A stretch of 64,000 nt of DNA from Quercus robur (GCF_932294415.1 NC_065535.1:68441362-68505361), one strand, 5' to 3'; shown: positions 49,247-61,100, counted from the stretch's first letter. Translations and numbers: made by a program. The notes: a model not told the origin generated them from the letters alone.

Positions 49247-49716
49247 GTGGGTGAAGGTGAATTACGATGGTGCGATCTTCACGAACTCAAACGAGGCAGG
49301 ACTGGGGGTGGTGATTAGAAATGATAGTGGTTTGGTCATAGCTGCATTGTTGAAGAAAATCCCTATACCTTGCTCGGTGGAATTGGTGGAGCTGCTGGCA
49401 GTAAGGAAAGCAGTACATTTTGCAGCTGAACTTGGCTTTCTTCAGGTTTGCTTAGAAGGGGACTCTAAAATTGTGTTTAAGGCATTATTGTTGGCTACTC
49501 CCCATCCCTCTCTCCATGATCATTTTGTTAAAATACATTCAGTCTATCTTGAACTCTTTTAGAGCTCACTCCTTTTCTCATGTAATAAGGCAAGATAATT
49601 CTATAGCCCATGCCTTAACTAGGTCTAGGAGAGTTAGACTTTATTTCCTTTTAATTGTTTGGATGGAGTTTGCTACTCTAGAATTTTCTTCTCTTGTAAT
49701 TGCTTATTTTCCAACA
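49247..49716 (+). pseudogene. RNase H-like domain fragment (RVT_3 type, LINE-derived), frameshifted
   Basis: The frame opens with WVKVNYDGA, typical of the plant RNase H-like domain found at LINE C-termini and in related orphan proteins. The acidic residues can be placed: D in NYDGA, E in VELVELLAVRKA and D in CLEGDSK. The last motif, RQDNSIAHALTRS, is reached only after a frame change. The first frame stops at 49560-49562 (TAG). The T-run 49557-49560 has one base too many; past it the sequence continues in another frame through FRAHSFSHVI to about 49716. There is no upstream RT. A short A-run at 49749-49760 may be the old LINE tail. A relic, not a functional gene. Confidence 0.8.
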
Positions 49717-49804
49717 TGATTCTTAATAACATCAGGATGGATTCTCTTAAAAAAAAAAAAGTTTGTGGATTATAGATTAAGATTTAACGAGTTTATATCA
49801 TATT

Positions 49805-49851
49805 AGAGTTGACAAATTCATCCCCCTCAAAAAAAGGGTTGACAAATTCAT
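49805..49851 (+). mobile_element. Micro-insertion: CCCCCTC + poly(A), 14-17-bp TSD
   Basis: GTTGACAAATTCAT occurs at 49808-49821 and 49838-49851; with one mismatch the repeat extends to 49805 and 49835. Between them are CCCCCTC and six A. Confidence 0.75.
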
Positions 49852-49994
49852 TTAATAAATGTGTTGTATTTATATTCAATTCACAAAATCCGTTTGACTT
49901 GTCTAATTTGTTTAACTAAATTTTATTTTACCAATATACCCTTTAAAATCCTAGATATATAAACTTATTTTATTTCCTAGTAGCATTCTCCTAA

Positions 49995-50586
49995 GCATGG
50001 ACGGAGCTACGTATGGACTTGGGGGGCAATGCCCCCACCCCCCCTCCACCAATTTTTTTAAAAAAATATTAGTATATTAATAGGTACTAATTTTAGCAAT
50101 TTTGTTCAATAAAATTACACTTTACCCCTCGTAACAAAGCCATTAATTTTTTTAAGAGTAATGTTACAATTACAAACTTTTTTACAACAATTTTACAAAC
50201 TATTGAGGTAGCAAATTCTTATTGGTTTATACACTTGCATCACTTTTTACTTATTTATAATTGCTCACCACATTAGCAATTTGTAAACATTTTGTAGTTT
50301 TAGCATTTTTCACCTTTTAAAGACCATAAAAAAATTAATAGATTAAATCTAAAACAAAATATACAAGCCCAACAAAATTAGCCCAACAATAAAAATTACC
50401 AATAATAAAGCTAAAAAAAATTAAGCCTAATTAACCTATTTTACCCAAAACAAACAACCTAACCATTCAAAAAGTTTTAAACAAAAATCCACAGTTCTTA
50501 AGCAGTAGAATCAAAGGTCAGAGCCGCCGCACACAATGAACAATAGAGCCACCTCCCTTAACTCTAAGTCCTGGCTCTGTCCTTGC
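49995..50586. mobile_element. Non-autonomous TIR transposon, 592 bp
   Basis: The left end GCATGGACGGAGCTACG pairs with GCAAGGACAGAGCCAGG read from the right end. The direct repeat TCCTAA lies outside both ends (49989-49994 and 50587-50592). Subterminal GGGGGGC/CCCCC runs are present. It carries a nested MITE at 50159-50309. Confidence 0.7.
50159..50309. mobile_element. MITE related to 4395-4577, nested
   Basis: Left TIR TAATGTTACAATTACAAA pairs with AAATGCTAAAACTACAAA from the right. The inner CACCACATTAGCAATTTGTA resembles CTTGCCACATCAGCAGTTTG of the 4395 copy. TSD unclear. Confidence 0.6.
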
Positions 50587-51063
50587 TCCTAAACCCCATG
50601 GTTGCCTCTCACTCGAGTAAGTCATACCTTAATCTCAACTCACTTCACCTTATTTTCTTAGCCACCGTCACCCTTTTGTCATTGCAACGCCAAGCTTTTA
50701 TTGCCCTCGCCCTCCATTTCTCTATATCACTTGAAACCTTAGTCGTCCTTGTCCTTTACTTTCATCTCTAAACTATTTTTCCCATTTTTTTCTCACATTT
50801 TTAAGATACAAGTATACTTTAACACAATTTATAAAAAAAAAAATAAATAAATAAAAAATCAGTAAAAAAACTAAATAAACTGTTCTCAAATAGACACTTA
50901 GAGTCTCTAAATTTTAGCCTTTCTCTAATGTACTCAAACTCTTAGAAATTATTAAAAATATAAATTTGAGAAGTAGTCTAAAATCAAAACATAACACAAA
51001 TGGGAAATTAAGTCCAAGTGCCGAATTGGCACTCAAACTCGAAGTCTCCAAAACTCATGGCCA
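50587..51063. other. Intergenic sequence
   Basis: No gene. A 62-codon frame (50583-50771) has no known motif. Confidence 0.5.
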
Positions 51064-51190
51064 GTTTGGATGGAGTGGGGAAGGAAGGGGAGTGGAGGGG
51101 AGTATAGTAGAGTTGGCTAAAAATAAGCTAATTTTATGCTAAATCTACTCTACTCTACTCTACTCCCACTCTCTCCCCCTCAATCCAAAC
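51064..51190. mobile_element. Foldback MITE, about 127 bp
   Basis: GTTTGGATGGAGTGGGGAAG at the left pairs with GTTTGGATTGAGGGGGAGAG read from the right. The two G-rich/C-rich arms nearly meet, separated by an AT-rich loop. Confidence 0.65.
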
Positions 51191-51888
51191 AAACCATCAA
51201 CCTCTCTATGACTTTTTTCGATTTCCCAGCCCACAACTCCAAATTCTTTGGACTAATTTAGTGAAATGAAAGCTTTTAAGAGTCTTAAACTCATTCCAAC
51301 TCTCTAACCTCAAGGCTTCTCTCCCTCTATAAATATAGGGGACTCCTTCAATTTCAAGGTGCATACAAATTTTCGATAATAAAATAAATTAAGTTTGAAC
51401 GTGTAATTTTGTTTGATGATAGGTTTGAACCCAATTAAATAAAATAAAATGAACAAATATAAACCTTTTTTTTTCTGTTTTTCTCCAAAAATAAAATCTT
51501 CACAAATTTTTTTTTCTTTTTTTGGTTTTTCACTCCACCCTTTTTTTTTTTTTTTTTTTTTTTTGGTTGGCGAACGGCATGGATTAAGTGAAGACGAGAT
51601 TCAATTAAGCAATTTAAGGCCAAACCGAAAATATTAGAAGCGAGTGGTTAACGCGGAATTACGATGTGCTATACAAAATACAATTTGCTTGTTGAATTAC
51701 TACGAACGGAAACCGCGAAAACGACTCCCGGCTTTCTAAACTGTTGATTTGGTGCTTCGAAGACCACAGAAAATGGCTGGTCTCATCGAATCATATTTTT
51801 TTGATCATTCCAAAGGAAAGTCAAAGTTTGACACAATTGTTTGGACCACGTTTAATTATTGATAGAGTCTCATGCTCCCTCACTATAT

Positions 51889-51900
51889 GGCCACGTGGCC
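51889..51900. promoter_or_regulatory. 12-bp perfect palindrome with G-box core
   Basis: GGCCACGTGGCC, with CACGTG at its centre, followed within 3 bp by CACGTCACC (ACGT core). It is a strong bZIP/bHLH-type site by sequence. No gene can be assigned within several kb on either strand. Confidence 0.4.
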
Positions 51901-52185
51901 CCACGTCACCAGTCTGGACTTTCCGGACATTGCAAAAGATTCACTTGGGGTCCACTAGATTATACACAAGTTTTATCTTATGTCATTACATATATGTTTT
52001 TTAAAAGGTTTTGTGATTATATTTAAAATGTATATTAATTTGTCAGTTTTAATTAACTCAATTAAAAAATTTTATTGTCTCTCAAATAAAAGAAATGAAA
52101 TTCAATTTCCACCTGTTTACACTAAAGATCGAATGATGTTTTGACTTGATAATAAATAGTAATCAACGTAGAGCGAACACTATAA

Positions 52186-52258
52186 AATTTAAAATGGAAA
52201 TTTTTTTTTTTTGAGAAACCACACTTTATTTCTTGAATATTCCAATTTAAAATGAAAA
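52186..52258 (-). mobile_element. Truncated retroposon tail, 43 bp, 15-bp TSD
   Basis: AATTTAAAATGGAAA (52186-52200) and AATTTAAAATGAAAA (52244-52258) flank, on the minus strand, a 31-nt non-A stub ending GTGTGGTTTCTC plus 12 A. Confidence 0.75.
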
Positions 52259-53361
52259 ATTATGAATACTCTGAGAGTATTAGAAATGTGTACTCCCCCT
52301 CACACATGAATTGTTGGTTCTACTATGAATTTAATTAATGAAACTCATTATTATGTGAGAGGAAGGAGTATGCATTTATGGTATTTCAAGAGTATCTATA
52401 ATTACTCATTTAAAAAATTCATGTTAACGGGTGCCTCTAGGGCAATTAATAATAAATTATTATAAGAAAGTTTTGATACTACTTTAATGAAAAATATAAA
52501 AAGCTGTCAACAAATTTATTTATTTTTCTCCATAAAAAATTTTAAAAAATAAATCCTAAATTAATATCCTTAAGCCATCTATTAACATTTCTCAACTTAA
52601 AATACTATATTAATGATTAGAAAAAAAAAAAAAAAACGAGTTTTTTTGTAAATAAGCAATTGAAATTATGTAGTCGGCAAACAAGAACCCAAAGAGAGGA
52701 TGGATCCAAGCGGAGTATAATATCACAAAAAGGGAAGAGCAATGCTATAGAGACTCTCTATCACAAAGCTGTGGAACACTATGATGGTGAGGTCACAGGT
52801 GATCTCAGGAATTGGCTTATCTTTTAAACTTTCTAGGTATGATGATGTGGTTCAGTGGTTGGTAGTAGGTGATTGGTGTAGTTTGGTTCTTTTGAGTTTT
52901 GACCTCGTTTTGGAATAGGGAAAAAGCTTTATTAATGAGTGTTATGTTGTTCATTAATAAACTGAGTATTATGTTATTCTTAAGAATTAGAAATGTAATG
53001 AATGAGTGTTAGTTAAACGCATGTTTCAACTACAAATCTACAATTATTACTTATGGTTAGGTGGGATCCACTAATTCAGACTTCTTTTTTTTTTTTTTTT
53101 TTTTTTTTAATGAAACACTAATTCAAACCTAGAAGTCCAATGTACTATAATAATATCCTATATATATAAGTGCTTGCCATATGAGATAAAGGGTGTGGTT
53201 TGAATCTTTAGGAGAAAGTTTTACACACATATATATTTAAATTAAAATTTAAGTAGAATTTTTATCTTATATATATATATAAAAATATTATTAACTATTC
53301 TTTCTCTCTCTCTCTATAAATATATATATATATATTAATAGGAAAAATTAAGAGAAAATCT
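52259..53361. other. AT-rich intergenic sequence
   Basis: No gene seen. Contains the micro-insertion at 53069-53129 and short (TA)n and (CT)n runs at about 53263-53335. Confidence 0.5.
53069..53129 (-). mobile_element. Micro-insertion: TTTCATT + poly(A), 14-bp TSD
   Basis: CACTAATTCAGACT (53069-53082) and CACTAATTCAAACC (53116-53129, two mismatches) flank minus-strand TTTCATT followed by about 23 A. Confidence 0.6.
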
Positions 53362-53590
53362 AATTAAATTTTAAATTGGAGTCTAATTTTACGCCACGTA
53401 TCTTATCTAATTTTTAAATTTGTGTGTCAAATGAATTATTAGGTTTAAAAATTAAAGAGTCTAAATTCAATTAGATTCTAAATTAAAGTTCAATTTTGTG
53501 CCACATATCCTATCTAATTTTTTTAATTTTTGTGACAAGTGAATTATTAAGTGCAAAAATTAAAAAGTCTAGATCGAATTAGATTTTAAA
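53362..53590. repeat. About 112-bp tandem pair
   Basis: Two diverged copies of a block with ATTAGATT(C/T)TAAATT, CACGTATC(or CACATATC)...TATCTAATTT and AGTCTA. Roughly 15% apparent divergence by eye. Confidence 0.75.
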
Positions 53591-54940
53591 TCATATATAT
53601 AAATATACTTGTACATATGCACAGTGTTGTGAAGATTGGTCTTCCTTATTGTGAAGACACGTAGTATTGTTGCAAATAATTAATGTGTGTTTCACAAGCT
53701 TTCTTTCTCTCTCTCTCTCTCTAAAAAAATTTCATAATTAGTGAAGCAACAAATTGTGATTTGTTGCTAACAACTTACTGTTGTGTAAAAATTGTACAAA
53801 AAAATTACCCCTAACTCATTTAAAAAATAACAACATTTGTCGGTGTAATGAACATGTTAATAGGAACTATAATTAAAACCAAAGGATAAATATTTATTTT
53901 TTTGTGAATAAAGGATATATAATTCAATAATGTGGCCCGGCCTATTTTATTTCTGTGCAAAATATTTTTTTAAAATGATAATTTTTATGCTTCTCTGTAT
54001 TTGGTGCAATTGAAAATTTTAGTAAATGAAAAATGATTTTGCAGTCAACATAAAATTACACCAGAAATGATAGAAAACATCTTACGATTTTAAAAACCAT
54101 AAAACATTTTTCACTATAAATATTTTATGTAGAAAACATTTTAAATCAAACAGACATAGCGATAATGGAAAGTGAAATAATAAAATAAATATGAAAATAA
54201 AATAATAATAAAATAGTTTAAGTTATGTGGCAATTCACAATGTATATGATTTAAAAAAAAAAAAAAAAAAAACTAAACATTTATTGAACCATTAAAATAA
54301 TTTAAAATAATAATTAAATTTATATAAAATTTCTTTAGACTTTTGATAATTTATTTTTAATTTAAGTAATATTTTAAATTTCTTAACATTTTTTAAATAA
54401 AATTTCACTTAGAGCAAATTAATTATGTTAATACAATTAATGTGTTATAGTTTGTTACCCTCACACAATAAAAACATGTCATCTGATGTGAATACTCATG
54501 TTAAGGATTTTTTTGGTATTTTGTTTTAATAACTCTATGGTTGGAGGAAGGAGATTTAAGCTCTAAATCTCTCCTATAGAAATATCAAGAAGTGCCAACG
54601 AATTGAGCTACAAAGTTCTTAGACATTAAATTAGATAATACAAACATAACATTTTAGTCTTAACTTTATTTATTAAAAAAATATATTTTAAATAATTTAA
54701 AATAAAAATGAAACTTAAAAAAAAAAAATTTAAAAAACTTTTTGCAATAGAATTTATGGAGATATTTTCAAGTTGTGTTGTTCACTTGTTTGTTTGTCTT
54801 CTCCTTCCTTTCAAAGTTTTAAGGGTGAAAAGTGTATTTCAGATTAGCATACCAACATAGAACCGTAGAAATCAAAGCCCAGCTTGAAAAATGGGACTTT
54901 AAAAAGGAGAAGGTTCATATACAAGTTTTCCCACTATAAA
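53591..54940. other. AT-rich intergenic sequence
   Basis: No gene, RNA or clear element seen; many A/T homopolymers. Confidence 0.5.
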
Positions 54941-54953
54941 AAGTTGTTTCTAA

Positions 54954-55136
54954 CCAACGAAGGTTGGCCTGAGTGGAAGGGGCTTTGGTCGCTTAAGCAA
55001 GTGGTCTCTAGTTCGAGCCCTTGTGGATGCAGCAAACTTTCTTGGGAGAGGTCCCCACCTTTGGTGCCCGACAGTACCTCGGAGGATTAGTCCCAGGCGA
55101 AGCCTGGGGATACCTTGGGAAACCCAAAAAAAAAAA
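54954..55136 (+). mobile_element. tRNA-derived SINE, 183 bp, intact
   Basis: AAGTTGTTTCTAA lies immediately outside both ends (54941-54953 and 55137-55149). The 5' part has pol III-like internal promoter boxes: TGGCCTGAGTGG near the A-box position and GTTCGAGCCC (B box) about 60 nt in. The body contains AGTACCTCGGAGGATTAGTC, and the 3' end is CTTGGGAAACCC plus poly(A). It is not a functional tRNA: the acceptor and anticodon arms do not pair. Confidence 0.88.
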
Positions 55137-55261
55137 AAGTTGTTTCTAAAGTTAATTATTGTTCAAGCCACATTCAATTTTCAAGGTCAAAACCTTTTTC
55201 TTGTATCTTCGTACTTTAAAAACTGTTTGGAAATTTTTTTAACTACGTTTATTTTCTTTGT

Positions 55262-55410
55262 TCTTTCTTTCTTTTTCTTTTTGCTAAAAGGGGATACATC
55301 ATTGAACAACAAAATCATACAAAAGATCAAGTGGTAACAGGAATTCAAACCTCCTCAGGGAAATTCGCAAGGAGGAGAGTCCCAAATCACCATGGTGGAA
55401 TGCCCCTAAA
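55262..55410 (-). mobile_element. Possible LINE 3' tail relic
   Basis: On the minus strand, TTGTATGATTTTGTTGTTCA, then GATGTATCCCC, TTTTAGC and an A-rich tail look like the 3' UTR end of a plant LINE. No coding part remains and no TSD was found. Confidence 0.35.
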
Positions 55411-56010
55411 ATACGAACAACATTATTACAATTCTACATAATTAATCCGATTAAAGGAACTCACACCTTAAAGTTGGAGATGATATTATATCATTATATG
55501 TATTCGATACATCTATTTACTCCATATGAGAGGGTAGATATATATATTAGATACATGATAGATTTTCTCCTTATGTTGGAGAAGCCAACATTTGATGACA
55601 ACTTCGTTTGTCAATTGTCATCCGACAAGTCTTTTGGTAGGAGTTTAAGGGATCAACAACTACTGATGCATCACCTTCAATCATTGCTCACTTTACATTC
55701 AACGCTAAGTTTATAGCTCAACAAGCAGAATAGGCTTTTAACTACTATAGAATTTTGGTCCAAGCCTTAATATGAGTGAACCATTATTATTATGGTCTCT
55801 AGGAAAAACTACCATACAAGCCTTCCCAACTGATATGAGCTGCATCAAAGTTGAATTCTTTCCCAAAAAACTTCATGAGTCTAGGCCAATTTGGAGATGA
55901 GGGAAGCAACTTTTTTGTTTCTAGGATCTGGATTTGGAGAAGAAATTTGTGAAATCATTGTCAACCCATGACATAAGCTTATCACATTTCTAGGTTTTAC
56001 TGTATATTTC

Positions 56011-56048
<38 letters not shown>

Positions 56049-57456
56049 AATTCAACCAATGAAACTAAACAATGCCAAAAGACTACAAATGAATTTTTAT
56101 ATACTAATAGTTGGTTGGGGTTGTAGATATGAAATAAATATTGAGTTTGAACATTTAAGAGTGATGGCACATGATGCTGGTTCAGATAAAAAAATATTAA
56201 TTTTCATCGCTTGAATCCGAAACTATCAGATTCTAATTTTTAAGTGGGATTGAGGTTAGGTTATGGCTCAATTCATTTGAGGGTAGGCATGTAAGGTGTA
56301 GGATCTTAAGACACTGGTTCTTCAACATATAAGCTTTCATCACTCTTCATAAATATATAAAGTTAGGATCAAATTATATATCTAATATAATTTTAAGCAA
56401 TCGTCAAATAACTTTATATGGGCCATTTTATAGTGCTAAATTTAGCATTAAAGCTTGTACCATGTCTAATCCTACCATTTTGACTTATTGCATGGCTAAA
56501 TACAGGTCATACCCTGTATGCAAAAATTCTGAGACCACATAATAAATTACAATTTTGCCATAACTGTTCATGTAGCAGACATTGATTGGTAGGAAAAAAG
56601 TGGTAGGTTCATGTGAAAGTGATATGCAGCCAATCATAATTTGTCATGTAGAATAATTGTGACAAAAATTGTGACTTTTTATATGGTACTAGAATTACTC
56701 GCATGGATAACTTCTATTATGTCACAGGTGCACACTTTACCATACTATTTCAACCTCCATCAAACTTAATAATTAAACATAATAACTACATTATTGTCTC
56801 CCTGGCTAGTCTTGGTACATGCATTAAAATTTCATTCAATTTTATGACATATTCAGCCAATAATAAAATCCTACAGGGTCACAGTTTTGTCCTTTCCATA
56901 AAACAAGTCTTGTAGGTTTGGAATCAGGTGCCGGGTTTGGTGTGGATAATATTAACAAAATTTTCAATTATATATCCCATTTTGTAATTTGATATTGACC
57001 GAATCTCTCTTTCCTACTGAAAAAAGGAACCTTTTGAGTATATTCTTGTTTTAATGGAATTATATTTTTTTACCCCAATCAAGAGTAGACACACAGGTGA
57101 AGTATGAGTTAAACAACTGAGGCCAACAGATAAATATTATATGATTAATGTCCACTCCATCACAGAAGTGATCAATTGAGACATGGTGGATAATGTTTCA
57201 TTTATTTAAGAAAAATATTCCAATGACCTATTGTGTTTGTGATAGCTCTTCTGCTCTAATTCCAACTAATTACTTGAATTATTCAGTTCATCTCACCAAT
57301 CAACTAGAAAAGTTGCCAGAAGAGTATTTAAGGCCTCAGACGATAATTCAAGTAATATTTTTTTTCTTATATCAAATAATCATTGCTAAAAATTTTCACG
57401 TGAATTGTTTATAAAGAGTAGTATATAAATAAACTAAACTTGTTTATTTTAAATGT
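55411..57456. other. Intergenic sequence up to the copia element
   Basis: No gene established. (AT)n at 56013-56043. A plus-strand stretch at about 57240-57360 reads like coding sequence (ALIPTNYLNYSVHLTNQLEK...) but has no start or partner exon I can recognise; it ends about 100 bp before the copia insertion. Confidence 0.45.
56013..56043. repeat. (AT)n microsatellite
   Basis: About 15 AT units. Confidence 0.95.
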
Positions 57457-57952
57457 TGTTAAAATTGCAGGGCATACTGCAGGGCATAGTGCAGGGCAGA
57501 GTAGCATGAAGAGTAGCATGAGACAAGATACAAGTGTGATGGCTAGTGCAGTTGTTGCTGAGGTGAAGAGCATTAACCAAGCCACGGGGGTCATAGGGAG
57601 TGCAGCACTAGCTGATAGGCAGTGCAGGGACCAAGCCACACAGGATGCATCAATGTCTGACCAGAGTGGCACTGAAGTCTGGGAAGCAATTGAAGCAGTC
57701 CCACATCACGAGTTCTTCATTCAAGAGCGCTGAGGATTTGATTCCCGTGATTCTAGGGAGTAGTTAGTCGCAATTGACACGTGTATGATTCTAGAAGTTT
57801 AACTAACTGATTTTGGCGCCACATTTGATAGTTAGTTATGCTCACTGTGTATATAAACAGAGCATAGTGTATTTTATTCATTAACTTCGTGTATTACATT
57901 TTGATCAATGAAATTCTCTCTATTATATTTAGATTTCTCTCAGATTTTTTCA
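57457..57952 (+). repeat. 5' LTR of the copia element (496 bp)
   Basis: TG...CA bounded. Starts with threefold GCAGGGCA repeats. TATATAAA at 57850-57857. Confidence 0.95.
57850..57857 (+). promoter_or_regulatory. TATA box in the copia 5' LTR
   Basis: TATATAAA, about 95 bp before the LTR end, with the same sequence in the 3' LTR. The probable start of the genomic transcript lies about 30 bp downstream. Confidence 0.7.
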
Positions 57953-57964
57953 TGGTATCAGAGC
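57953..57964 (+). other. Primer-binding site (initiator tRNA-Met)
   Basis: TGGTATCAGAGC directly abuts the LTR and matches the usual copia site complementary to the 3' end of plant initiator tRNA-Met. Confidence 0.9.
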
Positions 57965-58153
57965 AGCTAGCACAGTTTACACTGATTTCCTAGCTTTTAG
58001 TTTGGTTCCAGAAGATTTTCTTTCGTTCCAAACAGAAATTTTTCTCAAGAAAATTTCCTTGTTTTTCTTTTGCTGAGAAATCGTTCGAGAATTTCTTTCT
58101 GTTTCTTCTTTTCATTGAAGTTTCTTTTGTTATTCAAGCTTTGAAGATCATTC

Positions 58154-61100
58154 ATGGCTTCTGTTGAAGGAAATGATCACTCTGATTCAACACAACCTCA
58201 ATCCATGCGACCAGTTTCAAGTTCTAATACACAGACCAATTCATCCAATCCTTTTCTGCTAAGTGCAAGTGAGAATCCAGGAAATATCTTGGTCACACAG
58301 CCATTGTTGGGAATGAGGAACTATCAATCTTGGTCTAGGGCTATGGTTCTAGCACTCACTGCCAAGAAGAAGATAGGCTTCGTAAATGGAAAGATTGAGA
58401 AACCTGAAGATGATTCTCCATTGTATGAAGATTGGGAAAGCTGTAACACAATGGTGCTTTCTTGGTTGATCAATTCAATGCATTTTGATGTGTCAAGTGG
58501 TATTATGTACTGTGAGACTGCGAGGGAGATGTGGCTTGAGTTGCAACGTGTGTTTTCTCAAGGAAATGGACCAAAGATTTATAACCTTCAACAAGAAATT
58601 TCACAGATAACTCAGAGTCAATTGTCAGTGACTGAGTATTACTCTAAGTTCAAGAAACTTTGGGATCAACTACTTCATTATGAACCCTTGCCAGCATGTA
58701 CTTGTGGTGCGATGAAGACACTCAGCATTGCTCATGAGAAATCCTATGTGATGAGGTTTCTAATGGGGCTCAATGAAAATTTTGAGACTGTGAGGAGTCA
58801 CATTCTCATGCTTGAGCCATTTCCACCAATGAGCAAGGTGTACTCCTTGATTCTTCAAGAGGAGGCACATAAAGGAATTGGTCATGGTAATGGTGCTGCA
58901 TACATTCCTAAACCTGATTCGGTGGCCATGTATGTTAATGCCAAAGGGAATTCTGGTAACAAGGCTGGACCTAAGAAGGAAAGACCCTTGTGCACCCACT
59001 GTAACATGCTTGGACACACTGTGGACAAATGTTACAAACTCCATGGCTATCCACCAGGTTATAAGCAAAAGGGGAAGTTCAATGTTAATCAGGTTTCCTT
59101 TCCACAAGGAACTGATGCTGAGAACACATCTGCTCAATGTCCTATTACTAAGGCACAGTGTGAGCAGCTCCTTGCTCTTTTCAAACCAGGCTTTGATCAA
59201 GGTCAAAAACATCATGCTGCATCTGTCAGTACAAGTGGAAGTGTCTCTGGTTTGACTACTGAAGCTCATGGTGTGGCTGCTGCAACTGGTGTGCCTCTCT
59301 CATCAGCCCTTAACAATTCCAACTTCATTGACACTATGTCAGGTACTGCTTCCAGCCTCTCTTTCAAACCTACTTTGAAGCACTCTATATTCTCTGCTAA
59401 AATAGTTGATAAAGAGTCTTTTCATTCCACTGATTGGGTCATAGACACAGGTGCCACTGACCATATGGTACATTCAGTCACTTGCTTTACTTCTATCACC
59501 ACTGTCCTAAATACTCATGTTAATTTGCCAAATGGTGAGATAGCTCTAGTCACACACATTGGCACTGTGAGGATCTCAGACAAATTTACTCTTTACAATG
59601 TGTTATGTGTTCCATCATTCAGTTTTAACCTCATCTCTGTCAGTCAGTTGGCCAAATCTATTTCTTGTTGTCTTATCTTCTTTGGGACATTGTGCTTTAT
59701 CCAGGACCTTGCTCATTGGAGCACACTTGGTCTGGGTAAGGAATGCAATGGGCTCTACCTGCTGGAAAGGAGCAACTCCACTTCACTATCTGCTTCCATT
59801 TCTGCTGCTTCCATTTCTGCTGCAATACCTTCTGTTTTTAACACTCATGTATGGCATTCTAGATTAGGACATCTGTCTAATGCCAAATTAGTTTCAATTA
59901 GGAATAATGGTGAACCACTTTGTACTTCTGTTGAAAATCTTACTTGTGAAATCTGCCCCCTTGCAAAACAAAAACGTTTACCCTTCAATAAAAGTTCTCA
60001 AATTTCTGCTTCCTGTTTTGATTTGATACATTGTGACTTATGGGGTCCCTTTTCAGTATCTACCATTGATAGTTGCAAATATTTCTTAACTATTGTGGAT
60101 GATTGCTCAAGGTGTACTTGGGTTTATCTCTTAAAACATAAGTCTCAAACCCAATCTGTTTTAGAAGGTTTTTGTACCATGGTAGAAACTCAATTTTCTA
60201 AAAAGATCAAGACCATTAGGACTGACAATGGTACAGAATTTTTCATGAGGGATTTCTTTGCTAAGCAAGGCATTTGTCATCAATTGAGCTGTGTTGAAAC
60301 CCCTCAACAAAATGGTGTTGTTGAGAGGAAACATCAACACATCCTAAATGTAGCTAGAGCTCTCATGTTTCAATCACACCTGCCTTTACACCTTTGGGGA
60401 CATGCTGTCCTTGCAGCCGTTTACTTGATAAACAGAACTCCATCTTCAGTCTTATCCAATCAAACTCCTTTTGAAATTTTGTTTGGTTCTCCACCATCCT
60501 ATTCCCATTTGAGAGTCTTTGGCTGTTTGTGTTTTGCTTCTACCCTTTCTAATCATAGAACAAAGTTTGCTCCTAGAGCAAAGAAATGTGTCTTCTTAGG
60601 GTATCCTTTTGGGGTAAAAGGTTATAAGGTTCTTGACTTGGCCACTCAAAGTGTGTTTCTCTCTAGGGATGTTGTTTTTCATGAACATTCCTTTCCCTTT
60701 GCTTCTGTTTCTGTTAGTGTTTCAGATTCCATTCCTTCTTGTGATGATGTTGTTGCTCCCTCTTCTTCAGCAGGTAATGATTCCTTTGTCACTCCCATTA
60801 GTGTTCCTGATTTTGTTCCAAAGGATATTGACAATGCCTTATTCCTTTCTTCTGTTTCTACTGATCCTGTTATACACAATGACATTACTTCTTCCATAAT
60901 GTCTACTGATGTTTCACCTAGTTCTAGTCAGGTTCCTTTTCCAGCTGCACCTTCTTCTCCACCAGGTGTACCAGCCTCTCCAGTGCCTATCAGGAAATCA
61001 ACTAGAGACACTAGACCTCCTGCATACTTGCAGGATTATGCTTGTACTGCATTTGCTCCTGGTGCTGCTTATGATCTGGCTGAGTGCATCACTTACTCTC

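Noticed and set aside
54960..55030. Functional tRNA gene
   Set aside because: A- and B-box-like sequences are present but the cloverleaf does not fold; TSD and poly(A) show it is a SINE.
57193..57414. Coding exon of an unknown gene left of the copia element
   Set aside because: About 40 residues look protein-like, but I recognise no family, start or neighbouring exon; kept only as a note.
57409..57672. 87-codon antisense frame in the copia 5' LTR (and its twin at 62761-63009)
   Set aside because: A mirror of the LTR sense frame; no start context or homology. Noted under the LTR coding finding only.
58760..59269. 169-codon minus-strand frame within copia gag
   Set aside because: A shadow of the gag-pol frame.
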